Shown here piece after piece: positions 1 to 6,730 of a DNA stretch of 9,965 nucleotides. Within the stretch, counting starts at the first letter, position 1; every line of letters begins with the position of its first letter. Both the position numbers and the translations under genes were made by a program. The notes beneath the pieces were generated by a model. It saw only the letters and a list, made by a program, of their open reading frames with translations. It did not search any database and was not told the DNA's origin. This DNA comes from an uncultured Sphingobacteriaceae bacterium (GTDB taxonomy: Bacteria; Bacteroidota; Bacteroidia; Sphingobacteriales; Sphingobacteriaceae): the NCBI GenBank assembly GCA_937875035.1, contig CALNCF010000045.1, forward strand, positions 1 through 9,965, given 5' to 3'.

Positions 1-180
1 GCGCCTGTTCGAAGAGATCGCCTGATCGCTGTCCCGTATTTAGATTTTCTCGTTGCTTTTTGCCCGTTTTGGGAACGGGTTCCGGTTGCCCTCCTCTCTT
101 TTTATTTTTCTGCGGATGTTTTTTAAGGCCGGGATGTTTTCTGCGGAATATCTCTATATTCAACCACAAAATAATACGCT

Positions 181-801
181 ATGCTGGATTTTATACAGGC
201 AAGCCCCGTTGCCTCGGCCATATTCATCTTCACCATCTTCACCACCCTGTATACCCTGTATGTCGACCGGCAGGTGCTGGGGCAGCTGATGCTGCATCCG
301 TACAGCTTCGCGCGGGGAAAGAACCGTTTCACGATCATTACCAGCGGACTGATCCACGCGGATCTGAACCACCTTTTCTTCAATATGCTGTCATACTTCT
401 TCTTTGCGTTTACGCTCGAACGCATTGTTGGGCACTGGCAGTTCCTGCTGATCTATATCCTTGGGCTTACGCTCAGCGACATCAGCACCATCATCAAGAA
501 TAAGAACAACAGCCAGTACTACAGCCTCGGGGCTTCGGGGGCGGTGTCGGCCGTGCTGTTCAGCTATATCCTCTTCGATCCCCTTACCAAATTGTATTTC
601 TTCTTTATCCCGGTAGGTATCCCGGCCTTTGTGTTTGCCGGTCTTTACCTGGTCTATTGCGTGTATGCCGCCAAAAAGCAGTACGGGAATATCAACCACG
701 AAGCGCATTTATGGGGAGCCGTTACGGGCTGGGTGGTCACGATCATACTCTACCCACAGGTGGTGATGTATTTCATCAACCAGCTGAAGGGTTCGCTGTA
801 G
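181..801 (+). CDS. Rhomboid-family intramembrane serine protease
   Basis: This 206-residue polytopic membrane protein is predicted to cleave transmembrane substrates within the bilayer. The rhomboid signature is complete. H59, H64 and N68 form the HxxxxHxxxN pattern seen in GlpG on the second helix, GASG at 117-120 carries the nucleophile S119, and AHLWGAVTG carries the catalytic H176 of the Ser-His dyad. About six hydrophobic segments are visible, near residues 10-28, 52-80, 86-103, 112-133, 138-163 and 176-198. This is the minimal six-helix rhomboid core with no extra cytoplasmic domain. The ATG at 181 is preceded by an A-rich stretch (accacaaaataa) instead of a Shine-Dalgarno box, as is usual in Bacteroidota. 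The gene stands alone and converges on the next gene, with about 37 bp between stop codons. The substrate cannot be told from sequence. Confidence 0.93.
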   Translation: MLDFIQASPVASAIFIFTIFTTLYTLYVDRQVLGQLMLHPYSFARGKNRFTIITSGLIHADLNHLFFNMLSYFFFAFTLERIVGHWQFLLIYILGLTLSDISTIIKNKNNSQYYSLGASGAVSAVLFSYILFDPLTKLYFFFIPVGIPAFVFAGLYLVYCVYAAKKQYGNINHEAHLWGAVTGWVVTIILYPQVVMYFINQLKGSL

Positions 802-838
802 CATACGCGAGGCATTGCCTCTTCATCTTAACAGGATG

Positions 839-1786
839 CTAAGATTCCTTTTTCAGGAAGGACATGGGCTCGGCCGGGTTCTTCAGGATCTCCACCAGCG
901 AATAGTTCCAGGGTTTCCAGAAGGCTTCGAGAAGCTGCGCATAAACCTTCGGCTGCCATTCATCGAATACCGGCTTGGCGTTGAGGTGATACAGCGATTT
1001 CGCTTCGATGTTCAGCTCATCAGGCAGCTGGTAATAATCGTATTCAGGTAAGCGGTTGAAAAGGTAGGATGAATAATACACCTTCGCGCAGAATTCGCGG
1101 AACTGGATATGTGTTAAGGTCTGATGCCTGAATTGCCCGTACAGCTCTGAATGATACTCCTCGTTCTCCCCGTTATCCTGCATGCAGATCACGAAGCCGA
1201 AATCTTTCATGCGGAAGGAAAACGTCAGCGTATTCATTTCGTTCCGCTGCTCGAAAGGCTCTTCGGTTTCTTCCACCTTAAACAAAAAGAACGACCAGGG
1301 CTTGAACTGCTCGAAGCTCAATGGCTGATGCAGGCTTTGCAGGAAATTATGATGGTTGCGGAACTTGTGCTGTAAGGCCTGGGCCAGGTAGAATGGCTCA
1401 TCAGGGTTGCGCTCCGTCAGGCCGTTGATGATCTCCCGGTATACGAGCCCGTACACAATAGTGCCGGCCCAGAGAAAGATCTCCTGCTCGCTGAGCTCCT
1501 TCACTGCTTCGTACCCGTGATTAAAGGTTTCCGAGATCTTCTTCTGGAAAGGGATCATGTGGTTCAGCATGATGTCGGATGCGCAGGGAATACGCAGCTT
1601 GCCGTAAGTGGTATATTCTTCATTAAGGTATTTGAACGGCTTGTCGAACAGGTCGAACTGCTCCATCATCCACTGCGGGAAAACCGTCATGTATTCATCT
1701 TCCCCGTTGGTAGGGGCACCGCTTAGAAAGCATTTTCGGCCCGAGAATTCAAATCGTTCGAAAGGGTTGTATAATTGTACCGGCAT
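839..1786 (-). CDS. Conserved-looking protein with degenerate HNH-like N-terminus
   Basis: I do not recognise this 315-residue soluble protein as a named family. It has no signal peptide or membrane segment and is rich in aromatic residues. Residues 14-85 follow the order of an HNH-type zinc module: a KCFLSG knuckle (C19), then DEYMTVFPQWM (30-40) where active HNH proteins often have EHxxPKWL, then LRIPCASD (65-71, C68) followed by LNHMIPFQKKI. The second cysteine of each expected CxxC pair is S22 and D71, and the His expected near E31 is Y32, so metal binding and catalysis are probably lost. The remainder (about 90-315) appears alpha-helical with no motif I can name. It is transcribed divergently from the epimerase and converges with the rhomboid gene. 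The ATG at 1786 gives a good start, MPVQLYNPFERF. The coding call is firm; the HNH relationship is my inference from pattern only. Confidence 0.8.
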   Translation of the reverse strand: MPVQLYNPFERFEFSGRKCFLSGAPTNGEDEYMTVFPQWMMEQFDLFDKPFKYLNEEYTTYGKLRIPCASDIMLNHMIPFQKKISETFNHGYEAVKELSEQEIFLWAGTIVYGLVYREIINGLTERNPDEPFYLAQALQHKFRNHHNFLQSLHQPLSFEQFKPWSFFLFKVEETEEPFEQRNEMNTLTFSFRMKDFGFVICMQDNGENEEYHSELYGQFRHQTLTHIQFREFCAKVYYSSYLFNRLPEYDYYQLPDELNIEAKSLYHLNAKPVFDEWQPKVYAQLLEAFWKPWNYSLVEILKNPAEPMSFLKKES

Positions 1787-1860
1787 TGCCCTGCGAAATT
1801 GCGAAAAATAAATGAGAAGGCTCTTTCGTAAACCCTCATCGCATCCGCTCTTAAAATATG

Positions 1861-1868
1861 TATCTTTC
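1861..1868 (+). promoter_or_regulatory. Possible -7 box of the epimerase gene
   Basis: TATCTTTC fits the Bacteroidota -7 consensus TAnnTTTG except at the last base and ends 3 bp before the ATG at 1872. Transcription from it would start at or very near the start codon, giving a leaderless or nearly leaderless mRNA. I see no convincing -33 element 19-21 bp upstream, so confidence is modest. Confidence 0.35.
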
Positions 1869-1871
1869 CTT

Positions 1872-2882
1872 ATGCAATTAAGCTGGTATCCTTTTGATCT
1901 TCAGTTGAAGCACACCTTTACGATCTCGAATTACTCCCGCAGCTATACGCCGCTGGTGCTTATACAGATCAGCCACCAGGGGTTGACCGGCTACGGAGAA
2001 GCCTCCCTGCCACCTTACCTGGGCGAGTCGCAGGAGAGTGTGCAGGTATTTTTCGAACGGGTGGATCTTTCTTCCTTCCGGGAGATCGACATTCCTGCGA
2101 TCCATGCGTACCTCGAAACGCTGAGCCCGCATCATACCGCGGCGAAGGCGGCCGTCGACATGGCGCTGCATGATCTCCTGGGCAAGACCATGGATCAGCC
2201 CTGCTATCGCTTGCTCGGCAGCGATCCTGCCGCCATGCCTGCCACTACGCTTACCATCGGTATCGATGAGCCGGAAGTATTATTTAGGAAAGTGCAGGAG
2301 GCCGGCGATTTCCGCTTCCTGAAAGTAAAGCTGGGTAGTAAGGACGACCGCCGGATCATCGAAACGATCCGGCTTGTGAGCGACAAGCCGATCTATGTGG
2401 ATGCAAACCAGGGCTGGAAAGAATGGAGCCATGCGCTGGAGATGATCTGCTGGTTGCAGGAGCAGGGCGTGGTGCTCATCGAGCAGCCCATGCCTAAGGA
2501 ATTGCCTGAGCTGACCGCGCGCTTAAGGCAGCAGAGCCCCTTGCCGATCTTCGCCGATGAATCCTGCCAGCGCCTGGGCGATATCGATGCCCTGAAAGGT
2601 GTGTTCGATGGGATCAATATCAAGCTGATGAAATGTTCGGGGATGTACGAGGCCCGGCAGATGATCGCCCGTGCCCGCGCGTTGGATATGGGTGTGATGA
2701 TCGGCTGTATGAACGAAAGCTCCTGTGCGATTATGGCTGCGGCTGCGCTGGCCCCGCAGGCGGATCATTGCGACCTCGATGGTCCATGGCTGGTGAATAA
2801 CAACCCCTTTGAAGCGCCCCTGCTGGAAGACGGGAAGATCATGCTGAGCGATCGTCCGGGATTAGGTGTGATACGTTTATAG
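1872..2882 (+). CDS. Dipeptide epimerase (L-Ala-D/L-Glu epimerase type)
   Basis: This is an enolase-superfamily enzyme of the muconate-lactonizing subgroup, predicted to epimerise the second residue of a dipeptide, classically L-Ala-D-Glu to L-Ala-L-Glu during murein peptide recycling in the cytoplasm. The capping domain comes first, with YGEASLPPYLGES at 41-53. The barrel then carries KVK (151-153) with catalytic K153, metal ligands D177 (VDANQGW), E204 (LIEQPM) and D229 (FADES), and the opposite lysine K251 (INIKLMK). DLD at 301-303 is the DxD motif that binds the dipeptide amino group and marks dipeptide epimerases. I chose the ATG at 1872 (336 residues) because homologous enzymes begin just before the first beta strand (here QLSWYPFDLQLKH). 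The in-frame ATG at 1812 would add 20 unlike residues and lie upstream of the likely promoter. Exact dipeptide preference is open, since related enzymes act on other dipeptides. Confidence 0.92.
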   Translation: MQLSWYPFDLQLKHTFTISNYSRSYTPLVLIQISHQGLTGYGEASLPPYLGESQESVQVFFERVDLSSFREIDIPAIHAYLETLSPHHTAAKAAVDMALHDLLGKTMDQPCYRLLGSDPAAMPATTLTIGIDEPEVLFRKVQEAGDFRFLKVKLGSKDDRRIIETIRLVSDKPIYVDANQGWKEWSHALEMICWLQEQGVVLIEQPMPKELPELTARLRQQSPLPIFADESCQRLGDIDALKGVFDGINIKLMKCSGMYEARQMIARARALDMGVMIGCMNESSCAIMAAAALAPQADHCDLDGPWLVNNNPFEAPLLEDGKIMLSDRPGLGVIRL

Positions 2883-2897
2883 GGTGAGCTCAGGCGC

Positions 2898-3593
2898 TTA
2901 GCGCACCAGCAGCTTATAGCCTTTGCCGTGTATGTTGATGATCTCTACCTGCGGATCGTCTTTCAGGTACTTGCGGATCTTTGTAAGGTACACATCCATG
3001 CTGCGTCCGTTGAAATAGGTGTCGTCATTCCAGATCTTCAGCAACACCTCTTCCCGTTTTAATACATCATTCTGTCGCTGGCAAAGCATAAGCATGAGCT
3101 CGGCTTCCTTGCCCGACAGCCGCTGCGTCTTCTCGCCGTCGGTGATCAGCTGCTGGGGATAATCGAAGAGGTAACGCCCGACCTGGAATACAGACTGGTC
3201 TTCTTTTTTATCGCCGGTGCCGGAGGTTCTTCTCAGGATGGAATGGATACGGAGCAGCAGCTCTTCGATACGAAAAGGCTTGGTAATGTAATCGTCGGCG
3301 CCCAGGTTGAAGCCCTCGGTCTTATCCTCCATCATCGACTTCGCCGTTGCGAAAATAATGGGGATGTCCTGGTTTACGCCACGGATCTCGCGGCCCAGGG
3401 TAAAGCCATCCTTCTTAGGCATCATCACATCAAAAATGCAGAGGTCGAAATGCTCACGGTAAAACTGCTTGAGACCCTCTTCCCCGTCTTTGCACAGCAC
3501 AATATCGAAGCCGCCTTTCAGCTGCAGGTACTCTTGCAGCACCATGCCCAGGTTCGGGTCATCTTCGACCAGGAGAATTCGTTTCTTTATCAT
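2898..3593 (-). CDS. OmpR-family response regulator of the adjacent sensor kinase
   Basis: This DNA-binding response regulator has 231 residues. The receiver domain (about 4-120) has the acidic pair D11-D12, phosphoacceptor D55 in FDVMMP, the switch residue T83 (FATAK) and K105 (TKPF). A winged-helix OmpR/PhoB output domain follows (about 132-231), with a recognition-helix region around NGRSMDVYLTKIRKYL and the wing IINIHGKGYKL near the C-terminus. I chose the ATG at 3593, which overlaps the stop of the kinase C-terminal frame as ATGA. This is the usual translational coupling within a two-component operon. A GTG at 3599 would add only two residues. Proteins of this class bind direct repeats about 10-11 bp apart, which matches the two TTAAC arrays at 5551 and 6672, so those are its likely targets (inference). 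The gene converges on the epimerase gene with 15 bp between them. Confidence 0.95.
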   Translation of the reverse strand: MIKKRILLVEDDPNLGMVLQEYLQLKGGFDIVLCKDGEEGLKQFYREHFDLCIFDVMMPKKDGFTLGREIRGVNQDIPIIFATAKSMMEDKTEGFNLGADDYITKPFRIEELLLRIHSILRRTSGTGDKKEDQSVFQVGRYLFDYPQQLITDGEKTQRLSGKEAELMLMLCQRQNDVLKREEVLLKIWNDDTYFNGRSMDVYLTKIRKYLKDDPQVEIINIHGKGYKLLVR

Positions 3594-3850
3594 TTGCACT
3601 GGAAAGGTATGTGTATGGTGAATTCCGAGCCTTTGCCGGCTTCCGATTTCACCTGTATGCTTCCGTTCATCCGGGTGATCATCGTGTGTACATAATGCAG
3701 GCCCAGCCCGAATCCTTTTACATTATGGATATTTCCAGTAGGGATGCGGTAGAACTGATATTGCCTGTTGGAACCCGGTAAAAAGCTTTGAAAATCTTCT
3801 TCATCTGTTCCCTGCTCATGCCGATGCCCTGGTCGCTGACCGATACCCAC
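3590..3850 (-). pseudogene. Detached C-terminal end of the sensor kinase (G2 box frame)
   Basis: This frame, shifted by -1 relative to the kinase, holds what the kinase is missing: FYRIPTGNI at 3754-3728, then HNVKGFGLGLHYV with the G2 glycine-rich ATP-binding box, and the final strands ending IHIPFQCK. Its stop overlaps the start of the response regulator (ATGA). Only the part from about 3754 downstream is authentic kinase sequence. The residues before it (from the ATG at 3850) are an out-of-frame shadow of the kinase. Joined to the upstream frame at the FYRxPTGN motif it would give a normal kinase of about 620 residues. It is unlikely to be made as a separate protein. Confidence 0.8.
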
Positions 3851-5481
3851 ACACCCTTTGGTGTATTGCCGCTGCGGATGGTGATGGTAGTATGGCCCGC
3901 GCTGTATTTATTGGCATTGTCGAGCAGGTTAAAGATAATGTTTTTGAGATGCATTTCGTCGGCATACACTTCACTGACCGCAGCATTGAGCTCACACACC
4001 ACTTCGATATTTTTTGCGTCGAGCTGGATGGAGATCTGGGAGATGACCTTCGCGATCAGCTCATGCAGGTCGACGGAGTGGTATACCATTTTAAGCTCAC
4101 CGGTTTCCATGGTTGCCATGTTCAGCACCCGTTCCACATGCTCGCTCATACGAATGTTCTCATCGTAAATGATCGTTGCCAGGCGGGTCAGCCGTTCTTC
4201 GTCCTTGCTTACCTGCGGGTCTTTCAGGGCTTCGCTTGCCAGCATGATTGTCGATACCGGGGTCTTGAACTCATGCGTCATGTTATTGATGAAATCGTTT
4301 TTCATCTCCGATAATTTCTTCTGGCGCACGATCGCATAAATGGTATAGCCGAAACAGAATAGCATGATCATGACCAGCAAGCCGGAGGAGATGAAGGCTG
4401 GTCCCATTCCCTTCATCAGCAAATCTTCTTTCTTCGGGAAGTACAGGGTGACGATGGCTTTTTCAGGACTACCCTTTTCCTCGAAGAGGTTCGCCTGGTA
4501 TACATTATCCTTCGTGCCCGGGGGCAGGCTGGTATTGGATGTAAAGTAAACGGAATCGCCGGAATTGCTCTTGATGCGAAGCTCGTAGGGCAGGCTGAGT
4601 TTGCGGTTCTGCAGCTCCTGCGCAATGATCGAGTCGATCACCTCTGGTCTTACGCGCTCGCGGAGCGGCAGGCGCATCACATGCATCTCGGTGGCCAGCT
4701 CCTGGAACACCTGCTCGCGTTTCGGGCTCTTGTCTGTTTCATCGAAGAAGTCGCGGATCATCAGCTCCTGCGGATGGGGAGGCTCCGGTACCTGGACCAC
4801 CGGGGGGGCAGGAGGCACCGGCGGAAGAATGGTAATTCCGTTTCCCGATATGATCACCTGCCGCGGCATTGACGGCTTCTTGGGGGTGTTCTTCAGCGAT
4901 ACCTGTACCGAATCAATGCGAAGGCTCGTTTTGCTGAGCACGTGCTGCAGGCTGTCGCTAACGTATTGCCCGTATGTAAAAGAGATCTCGGGCATATCGA
5001 AGTCGAACTCCTGGTGGAAAAGAGAGAGGCTGTCGAATTCAGGCGCCCGGCCAACCGCTGTACGGGTATGGGTCGTCGTCTTGGTTCTGAGCGCTGCTTT
5101 TGCATTCTTTCGCTCTTCTGCTTCTGTGCGCCTGGCCGCGGCGTTGCGGTCCTTATCCCTGAGAAGCTGGTGAATGATCTTTTCCGATTCGGTGGATGTA
5201 GTGGTGCTATGCGTAGTGCTGCGGGAAGATTGTTTCTGTGCCGTGCCTGCTTTGGCTGTCACCGTTTTCGGGGTAGTGGTGATCTTGGTCTTCACAAAGT
5301 CCATTACCTCTTCCTTCTCCGTTTTCTTAACTGCTTCGGCCAGGGCCGAATTTACCAGCTGATCGAATATCAGCGAGCGTAACTGGTACGATTCGCCGAT
5401 ATAGCGGAGCTGGAGCGTGACAAGCCCGGCAAGCGCCACCCCCATAAAGGCGATAATGTATATGAGTATTCTTCTGTTCAT
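3718..5481 (-). CDS. Sensor histidine kinase, frameshifted before the G2 box
   Basis: This is the membrane sensor kinase paired with the response regulator, first gene of their operon. It has a membrane helix at about 5-27, a periplasmic region of about 330 residues, a second helix at about 362-386, and then DHp and ATPase domains. H403 in MTHEFKTP is the phosphoacceptor, NLLDNANK (518-524) the N box and DQGIG (550-554) the G1 box. The periplasmic part has a Ser/Thr- and charge-rich stretch (67-140), an FDFDMPEISF patch (159-168) and a proline tract PPVPPAPP (220-227). The frame reads FYRVPTGNI (567-575) and then runs out of register, stopping 12 residues later. The GFGLGL G2 box and last strands lie in the -1 frame at 3754-3590. 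As written the protein lacks a complete ATP-binding fold. Its ATG is about 35 bp downstream of a TACTTTTG promoter box. The signal sensed is unknown. Confidence 0.92.
   Translation of the reverse strand: MNRRILIYIIAFMGVALAGLVTLQLRYIGESYQLRSLIFDQLVNSALAEAVKKTEKEEVMDFVKTKITTTPKTVTAKAGTAQKQSSRSTTHSTTTSTESEKIIHQLLRDKDRNAAARRTEAEERKNAKAALRTKTTTHTRTAVGRAPEFDSLSLFHQEFDFDMPEISFTYGQYVSDSLQHVLSKTSLRIDSVQVSLKNTPKKPSMPRQVIISGNGITILPPVPPAPPVVQVPEPPHPQELMIRDFFDETDKSPKREQVFQELATEMHVMRLPLRERVRPEVIDSIIAQELQNRKLSLPYELRIKSNSGDSVYFTSNTSLPPGTKDNVYQANLFEEKGSPEKAIVTLYFPKKEDLLMKGMGPAFISSGLLVMIMLFCFGYTIYAIVRQKKLSEMKNDFINNMTHEFKTPVSTIMLASEALKDPQVSKDEERLTRLATIIYDENIRMSEHVERVLNMATMETGELKMVYHSVDLHELIAKVISQISIQLDAKNIEVVCELNAAVSEVYADEMHLKNIIFNLLDNANKYSAGHTTITIRSGNTPKGVWVSVSDQGIGMSREQMKKIFKAFYRVPTGNISSTASLLEISIM
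3728..3783 (-). repeat. Two diverged 27-bp copies encoding FYR[V/I]PTGNI, offset 29 bp
   Basis: Copy 1 is 3783-3757 and copy 2 is 3754-3728 on the minus strand, separated by 2 bp (AG). They match at 20 of 27 positions. Six of the seven differences are at third codon positions and one is the first base of the Val/Ile codon, so eight of nine encoded residues are identical. The 29-bp offset is not a multiple of three and causes the kinase frameshift. The pattern shows that both copies evolved as the same coding motif. Confidence 0.88.
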
Positions 5482-5515
5482 AACCTGGTGTGCTCTTCTT
5501 CATTAGAAGACCTTA

Positions 5516-5523
5516 CAAAAGTA
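5516..5523 (-). promoter_or_regulatory. -7 promoter box of the sensor kinase operon
   Basis: On the minus strand this reads TACTTTTG, a perfect match to the Bacteroidota -7 consensus TAnnTTTG. It ends 34 bp before the kinase ATG. A TTG about 18 bp upstream may serve as the -33 element. It is the same octamer as in the promoters of both exported-protein genes and faces away from the shared TTTAAC array, whose nearest box begins 28 bp upstream at 5551. Confidence 0.65.
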
Positions 5524-5550
5524 GCCGCCCGCTCTGATATGCAATGAGGC

Positions 5551-5587
5551 TTTAACACTTTTTAACACTTTTTAACGGCTCTTTAAC
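5551..5587 (+). promoter_or_regulatory. Array of four TTTAAC boxes, probable response-regulator operator
   Basis: TTTAAC occurs at 5551, 5561, 5571 and 5582, with start spacings of 10, 10 and 11 bp, so all boxes face the same side of the helix. The first two units are identical (TTTAACACTT). The last box sits at the -33 position of the promoter at 5610, as expected for an activator that replaces a weak -33 element. OmpR/PhoB-family regulators bind such direct repeats. The TTAAC core resembles the repeats bound by Bacillus PhoP. The array lies in the divergent gap, so it could control both the kinase operon and the exported-protein gene. Binding by the neighbouring regulator is inferred. Confidence 0.75.
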
Positions 5588-5609
5588 GAAAGCCCTTCCG
5601 GCTTCCCGG

Positions 5610-5617
5610 TACTTTTG
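5610..5617 (+). promoter_or_regulatory. -7 promoter box of the first exported-protein gene
   Basis: TACTTTTG matches TAnnTTTG exactly and begins 28 bp after the start of the last TTTAAC box. Transcription should begin near 5622-5625, giving a leader of roughly 35 nt before the ATG at 5660. The flanking ATC is shared with the second promoter (TACTTTTGATC in both). The position of this box also rules out a coding start at the in-frame TTG at 5615. Confidence 0.75.
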
Positions 5618-5659
5618 ATCCATCAGCCTTTGACTATTTACATAAAAAAGAAAAGAGAT

Positions 5660-6592
5660 ATGAAAAGCCTACAATTACCCTTATCAGTCATGTTCGCCGG
5701 CCTGCTGGGCCTGGTGATCATTACCTCTTCCGGAACGGGCAAAGCCCAGGATACCAGGAAAAAGAAGAAGCCGCGGAGCGAGGCTTCCAGCCAGCGTGAA
5801 GTGATCACTACGCGTTCCGGCGGACGTGTGCATGTGATCTCCATTACGAACGGAGACACCACCGTTATGATCAGCGGAGACGGGACCGGCCAGTTGCAGC
5901 ATATGCGCGATCTGAAAGGTCATCGTACGATCGTAATGGGAGATGGAAACGAAAAAAGAAATTCCTATACAGTGATCATCAATGATTCCCTGTTGAGCAT
6001 TAACGGGAAACGCTTCCTGCTGAAAGAGGATTCAGGCCGTTTCGATTTCAACTTTGATTTCGACCTGGATGGCCTGACATTCGATATCCCGCCGGCGCCA
6101 CCGGTACCGCCGGCTCCCCCTGCTTTTGGTGAAGCGATGCCGCCTGCTCCGCCGTCGCCACCTACCATACTCCGTCTGGAGCGTAACAGCACCGGCGATA
6201 AGAATGACATCTTTGTGTACAATTACCGCGACGGAGATAAGGCACTGTTCATCCGTATGATGAAGCCGGGCAGCAAGGAGCTGGAAAAGCTGCAATCGGC
6301 CGGGGGTGCTTCCGGGAAAAAATCGCTGAATGACTTTACGGAGATCAAAGTGTATCCGAACCCTAACGACGGAGAATTTAACCTGAGCTTCGACCTGAAA
6401 GACAAATCGGAAGCAACCGTGCGCGTTACCGATATGAACGGAAAAGAGATCTTTACGGAAACGATCCGCAAACCCGCGTCCGGCAAATACGAGCATGCCT
6501 TTAACCTGAAGGATTACCCGAACGGCACCTATTTCATCATCGTAGTACAGGGAGATCAGCAGGTTCTTCGTAAGATCATCCTTGGTAAATAA
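5660..6592 (+). CDS. Exported protein with proline-rich middle and T9SS type A sorting domain
   Basis: This is a predicted secreted or surface protein of 310 residues and unknown function. The Sec signal peptide is MKSLQLPLSV...TSSGTGKAQ (1-30), with likely cleavage after the AQ region, followed by a KKKK-containing basic stretch. Residues 45-125 look like beta strands with no family I recognise. FNFDFDLDGLTFDI (130-143) leads into a proline tract PPAPPVPPAPP (144-154) and PPAPPSPP (161-168). The last 85 residues, from TEIKVYPNPNDGEF through DMNGKEIF and YPNGTYFIIV to KIILGK, form a type A sorting domain recognised by the type IX secretion system. I chose the ATG at 5660 because it begins the signal peptide, follows an A/G-rich leader and parallels the paralogue's gatATGAAAA start. 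It is divergent from the kinase operon, behind the TTTAAC array, and ends with a terminator. Confidence 0.88.
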   Translation: MKSLQLPLSVMFAGLLGLVIITSSGTGKAQDTRKKKKPRSEASSQREVITTRSGGRVHVISITNGDTTVMISGDGTGQLQHMRDLKGHRTIVMGDGNEKRNSYTVIINDSLLSINGKRFLLKEDSGRFDFNFDFDLDGLTFDIPPAPPVPPAPPAFGEAMPPAPPSPPTILRLERNSTGDKNDIFVYNYRDGDKALFIRMMKPGSKELEKLQSAGGASGKKSLNDFTEIKVYPNPNDGEFNLSFDLKDKSEATVRVTDMNGKEIFTETIRKPASGKYEHAFNLKDYPNGTYFIIVVQGDQQVLRKIILGK

Positions 6593-6626
6593 TAAAGATC
6601 AGTAACTCTCATCACAGATCGGGATC

Positions 6627-6656
6627 ACCCCTCCATCCGGCGGGGTTTTCTTTTTT
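6627..6656 (+). terminator. Intrinsic terminator of the first exported-protein gene
   Basis: ACCCC (6627-6631) pairs with GGGGT (6642-6646) around a 10-base loop, followed by a T-rich run to 6656. It lies 35 bp past the stop codon and isolates this gene from the next one, which has its own promoter. The stem is short, so termination may be partial. Confidence 0.6.
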
Positions 6657-6671
6657 ATGACCGCGGAACCT

Positions 6672-6708
6672 GTTAACATTTTTTAACATGCGTTAACGAT
6701 GCTTTAAC
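6672..6708 (+). promoter_or_regulatory. Second array of four TTAAC boxes, probable response-regulator operator
   Basis: [G/T]TTAAC occurs at 6672, 6682, 6692 and 6703, again spaced 10, 10 and 11 bp. The last box starts 28 bp before a TACTTTTG box, exactly as in the array at 5551. Two boxes are GTTAAC and two TTTAAC, and the DNA between boxes differs from the first array. The conserved spacing with diverged filler suggests selection on binding sites and not a recent copy. Confidence 0.75.
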
Positions 6709-6730
6709 AAAATGGCCGCCAGCACCGCTT

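Noticed and set aside
2..25. A frame ending RLFEEIA-stop at the left edge, possibly the tail of an upstream gene
   Set aside because: Only seven residues are visible, and another forward frame stays open to about position 126, so the edge cannot be assigned.
63..110. Perfect 6-bp inverted repeat CCCGTT/AACGGG (63-68, 74-79), with a T-rich stretch further on
   Set aside because: The T-rich run starts nearly 20 bp after the stem, so it is not a convincing terminator for whatever lies upstream.
809..821. GAGGC-ATT-GCCTC hairpin between the convergent rhomboid and 315-residue genes
   Set aside because: Short stem with no T-tract on either side; too weak to call a terminator.
1803..1810. TATTTTTC on the minus strand upstream of the 315-residue gene, a possible -7 box
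   Set aside because: It lacks the final G, lies in AT-rich DNA and has no clear -33 partner.
2894..2904. GCGC-TTA-GCGC palindrome over the response-regulator stop codon
   Set aside because: A 4-bp stem without a T-tract; likely chance in GC-rich sequence.
4601..5173. Long open frame of 190 codons on the plus strand inside the kinase gene
   Set aside because: It is antisense to a clear kinase coding region, has low-complexity Ser/Arg/Gly composition and no promoter or family resemblance.
5497..5510. TCTTC-ATTA-GAAGA hairpin in the kinase leader
   Set aside because: Only five weak pairs and no sign of a switching partner, so no riboswitch or attenuator is claimed.
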